Shown here: piece after piece, positions 50,238 through 62,200 of the stretch
How positions within the stretch are numbered: position 1 is the stretch's first letter
Layout of the letters: each line of letters begins with the position of its first letter
Source: Plutella xylostella
Taxonomy: Eukaryota; Arthropoda; Insecta; Lepidoptera; Plutellidae
Assembly: GCF_932276165.1 (NCBI RefSeq)
Contig: NC_064004.1
Coordinates: forward strand, 3,854,001 to 3,918,000
Length of the DNA stretch: 64,000 nt
Reading direction: 5' to 3'
Program-made: the position numbers and the translations under genes
The notes under the pieces: model-generated
Told to the model about the DNA's origin: nothing
Database searches by the model: none
What the model saw: only the letters and a program-made list of their open reading frames with translations

Positions 50238-53200
50238 CTAGAAGGTCTTCCGATGCAGGGCCCTGTGTCCTTCCTCGTCGTACTCGCGCTTGGAGACCCA
50301 CATCTTGCGGAATGTGTCCAGCGACGCCAGGATGGAGCCGCCGATCCACGTCGAGTAGAGGCGCTCTTGCGGCGCTGAGATCTAACGGAAAACATAAAAT
50401 CATTTTAGATACATAGAAATATTCTTTTTTTATACGGAAACCGAAATGAAATTACAAAACTTATACAGGATATTATTACGTACTTATTAGGTACTAACAC
50501 ATAGGTACAAAAATTAGGAATTGCCGGTTAAGTATATATTGAATATCGCTTCGCTCGGCTCCCAAGGGTTTAGGAATGCGAGGTTGGTTTATATGAACTC
50601 GCTTCGCTCGGCTATTTACGGTTTAGGAAATACCGGTTAAGTTTTTATTGCCTCGCTTCGCTCGGCTCTCAAAGCTAGAGTGTATGCAGGGTTGAGATGT
50701 AGGTATGTCCTCGCTTCGCTCGGCACTTTACACTTTAGGGAATCCTAGTTATGTTAGTGCTGCCTCGCTTCGCTCGCCACTCTAGGTTTTAGGAAATACG
50801 GGGTCGATTTGAATTCTCGTTCATCAATTTTATATTTATACGATTAATAAAAACATTTGACTTTGACAGCGATTTTTTCAAGACAACCTTAAAACCAATT
50901 GAAACTTACCCTAATCTGCATATCCTCCGGAGCCATTGTCTCGATCTCTGCGTACCTATAACCACCTACAATTGAGACTCACCACAATCCCCGTCATTTT
51001 CCCGTCCTTCGGTCCCACCCACTCTCCGGCACCTGGCACTCACCCTGATCTATATCCACCTACAATTGAACCTCACCACAATCCCCGTCATTTCCTCGTC
51101 CTTCGGTCCCACCCACTCTCCGGCAGCTGGCACTCACGCCCGTCATTTTCTCGTCCTTCGGTCCCACTCACTCTCCGGCAGCTGACACTCACCCCCGTCA
51201 TTTCCTCGTCCTTCGGTCCCACCGTCCACTCTCCGGCACCACACTCACCCTGATCTTCATGTCCTTGGGCGCCATCTTGCGGATCTCGGCGAGCAGGCGG
51301 TCCCCGAAGCCGCGCAGCAGCGTGCAGCCGCCCGACAGCACCACGTTCTGGTACAACACCTTGCGCAGGTCCATGTCCGACTTCTGGATCGCGAACATCA
51401 GCACCTCGTGGAGACCTGGGGGGGATAATTAAATAAATATGTGGGGACATCTCACACATAGATGTACTGCATTAGTTCTTACTTGGCACGGAAGGTAGGC
51501 AATCTTAAGAGTGATTTAAAAAAAATAGTTGAAAACTAGGTTTTAAATTCTGTAATCAAACCATTTAATGTGTAATAATACCATACCATTTAATGTAATT
51601 GTACGGTTTATCACGTACAATCGTACACTAGATTAGTTAGTAATAACAATAGATAGTAATAATGATGCTGATGCACGTAATGCACATATTTAAATACCAT
51701 TAAAGATAGAAATAAAGCAGTGATTGTATAGACTTGTAACAGGCGTCTTTCACTCAATCTCCATCACGACCCGACCTAAATACTGTAGGGGGAACCTCTG
51801 TCTTCCCTACAGTAATAATACCAACCATATAATTTAATGTAAATAGTATAAAAAAAATTCTTATGTTGTATTTTTGTCTGCGTCTATTTTTTGTATGCAA
51901 TAAAGTGTGTAAGTATACATACATATTTATACTTTATGCTCACAGGGGTATAATCGTGACAGTTCTGACATTGCGAAAAAGAGACGCTTAGCTACATTAA
52001 GCGTAAGAAAGAAACGTTAAGCTGTAAATGTTTTTTGTCCTTTTTGCTGAGGCGCCTGTTTACGTCAGTTCTCTGTGCCAAACAATGAAACAAATGAAAA
52101 ATCTGTGCCAAACAAAGGCTGACAGTTACAACAAAATTTTCTAAATGCTATTTATTTTTGATTTGCTAGTGATTTGTGGGTGTTTATTAAGTTTATTAGA
52201 CTATTATCATCACTTAACGAGTGTGTGACATGGGTGGGTGGATTTTGTTCGGTTGTATAGAGCATATTGAACGAAAACACGATGGAATGATGGATGAGAT
52301 ATATTTTCACATGTAAGTAGATACTATCAAGTTTAACAAGCTTACATTCATCATAGTACTATCTATTGGCTCGATTTTAATATAAAACGATACTAATTTT
52401 AATACTGTAAGGTCTTTTAGTATCAGTTTTAAGTAAAAATTACGAGGTACCATATCATAACAAATCACATGGTGTTGCAAGTTATTGAAAATTTATTTTA
52501 CCCACAAATATTATAGTATGCAAAGAAAACACTAGAAATTGTAACGGACTCGGGTTGGGTTTACAAATGGGGCGCACGAATTCGGTTTTTGTGAAGATTG
52601 TATTTTGTAGAAGTCATTCTCCTCTTTCAAATGAGGTGCCTCTCATTGTGAGGAAACGTTCGTTTCGTTTTTTTCTTCTATGTGTGATTTCTTCTGTATA
52701 ATATAAAGTTTATTGTATTGATACGAAATACGTGTTTCCTTTTAAAAAAACCCCATCACATATTTGGCCCACGATTATAATGCTCATGCTCATCCATTTA
52801 TCTCTGCTTCATAGGTTTCCGACAGAAAAAAAAATATCAAGAAAATGGATAGACATTACCGGTCGCACAAATTGGGAACCAAAGAAACATACAAAAATTG
52901 TGTTCGGCACATTTTGAAGAGGATTGTTTCGATTGGACGAAGACAATGAATCATACAATCAACTCAGTTTGTGTATATTAAACAATTATATTGAAATCAA
53001 ATAAGTATGAGTAAAGTTTTTTTTCTTATATCGTCGGTTGACAGGAAAAACTCACTAAGGCAGATTTTTCAATATTCAGATAAATGTTATCTGGGTAATA
53101 CAAACATTGAGAAACATTGAGACGCAACAGCATCAAAATTATTTCCCAGCAAAACTTTTATCTGGCTATTGAAAAATTAGCCTTTAGTGTCTTTTTCCTA

Positions 53201-56200
53201 TCAACCGACGATATACTCAAGTTTTGTTTTTATTATTATGATAAGTTAAATTTCCCCATATTTAGGTTTTATTTTTTTGTCGGCAACATCTATGGTTTGA
53301 GTGAGAAAGAGAATAGTGCACACGGCGATTGCGAATCTATTTGTAGTTGATCTGAGTTTATGCTGCAGTTAATTTGCTGAATAATATTTTCATTAAAAAT
53401 ACACACAAAGATTGTTTACCTTTTGTGCCAAGTAAGAATTAATGCAGTCTAGATACATAGAGACAGACATGTCATTAAAATAAATATCTGCTCTGGCAAA
53501 ATTCAGTCGTATTATGATAGGAGTGGTTTCAAAGCTGATATCTCACCCTCGCACTCTTCGCCAATGAGGTCGGGCCTGAACAGTACTTCTGGCGCTCGGA
53601 ATCTCGACGGGCCGATCTGAAAATAATAAAGAATAATATTAAATTAACCGCCTCTTCTTCAGTTGTTATTTCACAATGCGACAAGACGTGAGAAAAGTTT
53701 TCCGTTGCGATTCTCCTTGAGGTAACTTGATGTAAGTGAGCGCGATGCAAATCTTTGTCTTGTCGTGTACGTTTTGCGCCCCATGCTAGGTATGCTGATA
53801 AATTATTTTTGCGATAAAAATCTTCATATGAAAATCGACCTTGGCCGGAAAAACACGAAGTCTCAATCAAATATTTTTACAAGATACTAGATCCGATCGA
53901 GCAACTTATGTTTTTTCAGAAGGGCTAGCACGGGGCGCAAAACGCGCACGACAAGACGTGACAAAAGATTTCTATCAAAGCTGCGTGTTGTGAGTGAGCG
54001 CGACTTATTTTTTGTCACATGTTGACGTGCGTTTCTTGCGCCCCGTGCTAAGCCGTTGAGGGCGTCCCACCTCGATCTGCTGTCCGTCGGGCAGCGTGTA
54101 CTGCGCCCGCTCCGTCTCCAGAGCCTCTTCCTTGAGCGGGTTGGGCGACAGGTAACAAGCTCGCTCCTTCATACACCTCACTATCTCTAGCTCGGCCGAG
54201 GTGCGCAGGTTCACTCCCTCCTTGCGTAGGAGTAGGCTGCGAAGGGCAGAAATTTATTTATTGGGTTAGTTGAGGCTGGAATATATAAAAGCGCACAGGT
54301 TCCCTATTTTGACCTCACTGAAGAGCTACTCAACAAACTCGAACGTCTTAAGAACTTGTGAATCTGATTCACTTTCGGATTGCGGAAATATGATCACATT
54401 TCTGAGCCATCTCCACGCCAGTGATGGACCACCAGGACGAGGTCACATTTAATATCGAGATATTTGTAAATATCGTGACATAATATTCTTATTTTTTATG
54501 ATGTTATGACAATCGCTATTTTAATGTCCTAACCTTATTCGCCGGCTACATCGGCCCTTATGATAGAGTGAAGCATTAGTGTAACCATTTATAAATGTCG
54601 CGACAAAATCATATTGTGATTTTTTATGATGTTATAACAGTCGATAGCGCTACATTTTTTATCACGCAAAATAATTTTGCTCTCATGACTTTTCCCTCTG
54701 AACACTTGGTCCGACTGCTTAGTCCGACTGATCGGACCAAGTGAACTTTTTTTTCCTATTGGTTCGAATCATCGGATGAATAGGAAAAGTGAGTCCACTT
54801 TGTCCGACCGATCGGATCAAGTGAACTATTGATCCGAATCATCGGACAAGTAGGAAACGTGAGCAGCTGGGTAGAAACAACTTCCCATCAGAGGTCAATA
54901 GAAGAATACAGTTAGGCTGGGCAGCATTTGGCAATTTTCATTTGTCTTCTCGTCGCCCATGCCACAAAGTCTCAAGACGAAAGTCTTTGATCAGTGTGTC
55001 ATACCGGTTATGACCTATGGGGCTGAAACGCGGACACTTACAGTGGGACTGGTTCACAAACTGAAGGTCACTCAGCGAGCTATGTTTGAAAGAGCTATGC
55101 TTGGAGTCTCTCTGAAAGATCGCATCCGGAACGAAGTAATCCGACAGAGAACTAAAGTCACCGACATAGCTCACCGAGTTAGTAAGCTTAACCCGCCAGT
55201 GCTCGCGTCAAATTTCGTGACACAAACAGTCGCATGTGGGTCTTTTAGACCCGAAAGTAAATTGATCTATTTTCTCGAAAAAAAAAGAAAATTTAGATAT
55301 TATTGTACATCAAACGTAAGGTTAGTAATAAATCTATATTCAAATCAAAATTATTTATGAATTTATGGATAAAAAAATATGTTTTGACAGTTTCAAAAGT
55401 ACAATGCTTCATGTTCTTATTTATCTACATAGGAACATAAATGACAGCTTATTTTTATTAATTTTATATTTACCAATAAAAAAAACTTAGTTTTATCTAA
55501 ACTAATAACCATTCTTCTCAGTAACAAAAAAATAATTAACTTTTTATATAAAAAAATAATCAACAATCAGCCTTCAAAGTTAACATAAATTTACATACAA
55601 AATTACTTCTTCCTTGTATTGATTGATTTGATTGATTTTTGGAATTCTTTATTAAATAAATATAAATACAGTTGACACACAAAAAAATACAAAGTGAGTC
55701 GACACACAACTTCAAAATGATTGTTTTTACCAGGCTAGGCACCTACAAAAAACTTATAACATGAACATGACCTGAACTTGTATTGATTAAGTATATAATT
55801 AGGTATTTTCTTCGGTATTTTCACATATTCGGATTACAATTAATGCATAAAAATGCAGTGTGATCTCTACAAAGATCGTCTAAAAGGTTACGTGACATTT
55901 CTGAAAAGAAAAAATAATAAAATAAAAAAAATATCAAAAAAATTATACTGACACAAAGCGTCGCTCATGGGTCGAAAAGACCCATACTCACTTTGAATAT
56001 CCATCCTGCCCAAGTGCCGCGGGCAATCTGGTCGGGGTGGGGAGTGCGGCTAGCCTATATGGTTACTTAAAGGTACTAGGCACGCCAATTAGTAATATCA
56101 AATATTTTAAAAGTTATCGTGGTATAAATAGAGTGCTGGGTCTTTTCGACCCACGCGCGACTATCCGCGGGTTAAGTGGCAGTGGGCTGGTCACATTTGT

Positions 56201-59200
56201 CGAAGAACCGATGACCGATGGGGTAAAATTGTTCTGGAGTGGAGGCCGCGACTAGGCAAACGTAGTCGCCCTCCGGCTAGATACTCCGGCTGGTTACGAT
56301 TGGATGCGGAAAGCTAAAGATCGCATCCAGTGGCGTGCTTTGGGAGAGGCCTACGTCCAGCAGTGGACTGCTATAGGCTAATGATGTAATAAAGTCTCAC
56401 TGTTGTTCTCTTTTTTGTTGTGCTTAGAATGTTTTTAGTTTATGTTTTTTAACCTATGGTTCTTAAGTTACCTAAAGTTCCGAATAAAGATTTGTTTGAT
56501 TTCTAAAAATTGTGTCACTATTCTATACTATTCTATTCTATTCTATTCTAAAAGTTTTAGTTTATTCTGTCCGACTCCGACTACTTGGTCCAATCAGGCG
56601 GACCATAAGTTCTAATTTCAAAGTAGTAATGATAGTCCGATTCATTAATCGAACCAATAGGAAAAAAAGTTCACTTGGTCCGATCAGTCGGACTAAGCAG
56701 TCGAACCAAGTGTTCAGAGGGTGACTTTTCACCACTAATTTTGTGTCATTCGAAAAAAATATATTTCTAGTTACCGCAAGTATCTGGTGACGTCACGGCC
56801 GGCCACGTCAGCCCGCATGATCGAGTGCGGCATGGCGAACCCCTCGTAGATGGGCACCGCGTGCGTGACGCCATCCCCTGCGTCTAGGACAACGCCTGTG
56901 GTGCGCCCTGTCGCGTATCTGTGGAGGGAGGGGGGTCTTATGTTATATAGCTGTTCCCGCGAGCTACGCTTCACCCTAAAAAGTTTTCCGTGGAATTCTG
57001 GGATAAAAAGTAGCCTATGTTCTTTCTTAGGGTCTAGAGTCTAGACCATCTGTAGGTATACCAAATATCATTCGAATCCGTTCAGTAGTTTTAGCGTGAA
57101 ATAGTAACAGACAGACACAGTTACTTTCGCTATTAGTTAGGATTAGGATGGAGTGGAAGAGAAGTGGTAAGCTATTAACAAGGTAAAACTTTTTAATGTT
57201 GCTTCAAAGTTGCTCACAATGATCACCTAAGTCTATACTGCATTTTTCATACTTGGCACTAAAGGTATACAATCTTAGATCCAAGACCTAAATCTTGCTA
57301 TTTAAATTAATTTAAAAACTAGGTTTTAAACATAAGAATGAATACCTACTTACTAGCAAAAATAGTTACTTTCGCAATGAAACCATTTAGTTTAGCTGTA
57401 GTTATTTGTTTAATAATATTTTGATTAAAAAATCACACAGAAGTATAAAAAAATTCAGTATATAGAGAGGCTAAGTGGTCATTCTGAGCAATTTTTAAAC
57501 AATATTCAAAATTTTACCTAGTAAGTAAGTACATACGCAGATTCTCATAAAATTATTGGACAGATTAAATTAAAATTGTGTAAGCATAAAATTAAACCTA
57601 TACTCACAAACTAAGCACGGCCTGCATGGAGACAAACAGAGCGGGAACATTGAAGGTCTCAAAGAACACTTCCGCGGACTTCTCTCGGTTCCTGCGCGGG
57701 TTGAGAGGAGCCTCCGTGAGTAGGACTGGATGTTCCTCGGAGAATGTCGATAGCTGGTCCTGTGGAGGTAAATGAAAAGGGTTGAGTATCAAAAATAGAG
57801 TAGGTTTCTATTTATCTAACATTATCATTGCCCCAGCAGTGGGGACGTAATGGGTTGTGATGATGATGATGAAACATTATCATTATCAATGTTTTTTTTT
57901 TTTTTTTTGGTCTGTGAACTGTCAATAGAGGCAAACTTGCTCTCATAATAAATTCAGTTTAAATACCTTAAAAAGTGATAATATATCAAGAAAATACTGT
58001 GAAAGTGAAAATAAACACAAGTGCATCATGTGATATTGTTATTCACGCGTGAAACACTAAATAAATACGAAAATTAGTGCAATTAAAATTACGAGTGAAA
58101 ACTTAATCATTTTCTACCCTCAAATAAAAAATTCAAAAAAATATTTTTAAAATGAGTAAAATTCCAATATTTTATTGAAACATTAATACCCCGGTGGATA
58201 ACCCTGTACCAGAAGTGGCTGTCCAGGCTTCTGGTATTGGAAATGCTACTGGTGAAATACATAAACCATCAAAAGATGTTGCCAAAAAAAATGATTTAAC
58301 ATCAAAACAATTTCCAAAACCTGTTCAAAACACTCCAGGAATGTCTTCAAAAATCAATCTTGATCCTTATAAACAAGCTACTGATGAAGAAAATGACTGG
58401 CAGACTGTACCAATCCTTCGCCAGCATAAAAATAAGAAGAGAAAGTTTAGTGCCCTATCTCGTGAAAAGGATTTACCAACACAAAATAGATACTCACCGC
58501 TCCAGGTTGATAAGAATGTGGAAACAAATCCAATGGAAAAAACAACTAAACCACCTCCTATTTTGCTGTATGGCATAGTGAACATTGCAAAACTCAAAGA
58601 GGTTATTGATGAATGTTTGGACCAGTCTCAGTACAGCTTCAAAATAGTTACGAAAAATCAATTACGTGTTACTGCTGATACCACTGAGTCCTACAAGAAA
58701 CTACTATCATTGGTTCGAGAGAAAAAAAATGATTGGCCATACATTTATTCAAAAAAATGAACGGCCATATAGAATTGTGATTAAGAATCTACATCACTCA
58801 ACACCTACTGATGCTATTATAGAGGCAGTAGAGAGTACTGGAAATAAAGTATATGGAGAGATTATCAACGCTAGATATGGCCCAGAAAAGACTCCGCTAT
58901 CAACTTGGTTCGTAAATTTAGCTCCGGGCCCAAACATAGATGCTATTAAAAAACTGAAATATATATATCACACTTCTGTAAAAATTGAAGATCCGAAACA
59001 GAAAAAAACAGTACCTCAATGTAAGAGATGCCAGCAGTATGGTCATACAAAGAATTACTGTATGCGACCATACAGATGCGTGAAGTGTGCGGAGAGTCAT
59101 GACACAGCTGACTGTCCAAAAAAAGATAAGACAGATCCACCTAAGTGTGCATTATGTCTAGGAGATCATGTGGCCAACTATAAGGGATGTAAAGTCTTCA

Positions 59201-62200
59201 AAGAAATCCAAAAAAGGAAGTTTGGTACCAGGCAAACAACAAAAACACATGTAGTTAAAAAGACAGAAGAAACAACAACTTCGGAGCCACCAATGCATAA
59301 CAGCTATACATATGAAAACCCAACTGCTAACAAGACATATGCTCAAGCCACAACTCAGGGGAACGCCATAAACCTGGAAACTATCATATCAAAACAAGCT
59401 GAAAAGCTAGATCGACTAATAGATCAAATGAGTACCCTCATGGGTCTCTTAACAACACTTGTCACTAAATTAGTCAAATGATGGCTCTCCGTATTGCTAC
59501 ATGGAACACCAACGGTTTACTAGATAAGAAATATGATGTGGAGGTACTATTAAAGATGCAAAATCTTGATATTTTATTGATTTCTGAATCACATCTTACA
59601 GAACAAACAACAATGATCTTAAATGGATATATCACCTATAAAACACCTCATCCAGATAATACTGCACATGCTGGTACAGCAATAATTATAAGGGATAATA
59701 TCAAGCATCAGCTACTACCACAGTATCAAACTCCAAAAATACAAGCCAAGTTCAAACGTTTATTGATTTCTGAATCACATCTTACAGAACAAACAACAAT
59801 GATCTTAAATGGATATATCACCTATAAAACACCTCATCCAGATAATACTGCACATGCTGGTACAGCAATAATTATAAGGGATAATATCAAGCATCAGCTA
59901 CTACCACAGTATCAAACTCCAAAAATACAAGCCACATCCATCATGGTACATGACAAACAAGGTGAAATTACATTATCGTCTGTTTATTGCCCCCCAAAGA
60001 AGAGATGGACCACTGAAACTGATGATACCGACTTTCATGAATACTTTAAAACCCTGGGAAATAGATTTATAGCGGGTGGCGACTGGAATGCCAAAAATAT
60101 ACTTTGGGGTTCCAGACTGACTACAACCAGAGGGCGGAGACTTAAACATTGTCTAATGAACAACCGTCTACAAACCATTACAACAGGCAGACCAACCTAC
60201 TGGCCTACTAATAGATTACCAGACTTATTGGATTTCTTTATATATAAAGGGGTTCAGTCCTACTTCTTGGATATTGATGACTGCCATGATACCACCTCAG
60301 ATCACTCACCAGTTATACTTACCATGAGCACAACTATAATCAGTAGACCCAGAAATCCCTATCTTTATAATAATCGCACTGATTGGGATTATTTCAAACA
60401 ACATTTGAATAAAAATCTGGATCTTAAAATACCACTAAAGACTGATGATGATATTGAAAATGCCACTATATCATTAACAAAGTGCATACAAAATGCTGCC
60501 AGAGCCAGCACACCAATTGACTCCAAACCCATGGAAACAATTAATAATCTGCCCATACATGTGAAACAAAAAGTATTGGAGAAACGTCGATTGAGAAGAG
60601 TGTGGCACTGTAGCCGGCATCCTGACGATAAAAGAGCCTTCAATAAAGCGGCAGCTGAGCTTAAAAAAGTTCTTATAGATGCAGAAAATGAAACTATGAA
60701 CCTGTTCCTACAAAACCTAACACCTACTGATCCAGCAAAAAAAGAGTATTCTCTGTGGAAAGCTGTCAAATCGCGTGATAAACCACAGCAAGCACAACAT
60801 CCACTCAAAACACAAGATGGAAAATGGGCGAAAACAGACGAAGAAAAGGCAGAAGCTTATGGACAGTTTTTAAGAGATGTATTTACACCTAATGACCTAG
60901 GAACAGACACTGTAGATAACGAAGTACATAAATTCCTAGAAAGCGACCTACAACTTAGTCTTCCAATTCGATGTTGCACACCTGCAGAGACCCGACGTGT
61001 GATACATGATCTGGAAATGAAAAAAGCACCAGGATTCGACCTGATAACTGCTGAAATACTGCGAAACCTGCCAAAGAAAGCCATTATGTATATGACAGCA
61101 TTATTTAATGCAGTACTAAGAACAGGCTACTACCCCAACATCTGGAAAGTCTCCCAAATAGTTATGGTTCTAAAACCAGGAAAGCCACCGCATTTGACTT
61201 CATCTTACAGACCGATCAGCCTACTCCCAGTCCTATCGAAATTACTGGAGAAAGTCATATCTACACGACTCAATGAATGTATCAGTGAAAATTCTAGCAT
61301 ACCAGAACATCAATTTGGCTTCCGTAGAAACCATGCTACTATTGAGCAAGTTCATAGAGTATGTGAACACATAAGAAATGCTCTTGAAAACAAGAAGTAC
61401 TGCTCCGGGGTGTTTCTTGATGTACAGCAGGCATTCGACAAAGTTTGGCATAGTGGGCTCCTATATAAGATGAAGAGAATATTACCTCACAATTTATATT
61501 CAATTCTAAAATCCTATCTTGAAGATCGCATCTTTTATGTGAAGCTGAATGATGCTTACTCGTGCTTTTATGATATCAAAGCTGGAGTACCGCAGGGCTC
61601 AATACTAGGACCATCACTCTACCTATTATATACAGCTGATGTCCCAGAATCAAAAAGTGTCATGACAGCCACCTTCGCAGATGATACTGCGGTTTTAACC
61701 TCCAACGAGGACCGGGTAGAGGCTTCGAAAACACTACAGAAACATCTAGACAAAGTCCACACTTGGATGAATGAATGGCGAATCAAAGCTAGTGCATTGA
61801 AATCAAGTCATATTACCTTCACTCTACGAAAACAAGACTGCCCTGCAGTAAATCTCGGTGGAGAATTACTGCCACACAGTAATGTAGTGAAATACCTTGG
61901 CTTCCACTTAGACCGTAAACAGACCTGGAAGACTCACATCCAACAGAAACGAGACCAACTAAACCATAAATACAAATCTCTGGAGTGGCTCCTGGGCAGG
62001 AAATCTCGACTATCTGTGGAAAACAAGACCTTAATCTATAAATGTGTTTTGAAACCAATATGGACATACGGCATTGAACTGTGGGGAACAGCCAAAACAT
62101 CTAATACAGAAATACTACAAAGGTTCCAAAATAGTGTGCTCAAAGCTATAGTAAACGCCCCATGGTTCTCAAGAATGGAAGATATCCACGAATACCTAGG

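Larger units (their letters stand above)
54694..56721. mobile_element. Transposon with ~70-bp inverted ends and 8-bp duplication, carrying two nested insertions
   Basis: Ends CCCTCTGAACACTTGGTCCG / CGAACCAAGTGTTCAGAGGG with nearly perfect inverted repeats of about 70 bp. TGACTTTT lies at 54686-54693 and 56722-56729, an 8-bp duplication as for hAT or P elements. No own transposase. Inside are an RTE-type LINE fragment and, within that, a TTAA element. Confidence 0.8.

Noticed and set aside
50540..50790. Spaced repeats resembling CRISPR
   Set aside because: Spacing is irregular, the host is eukaryotic, and no cas genes exist.
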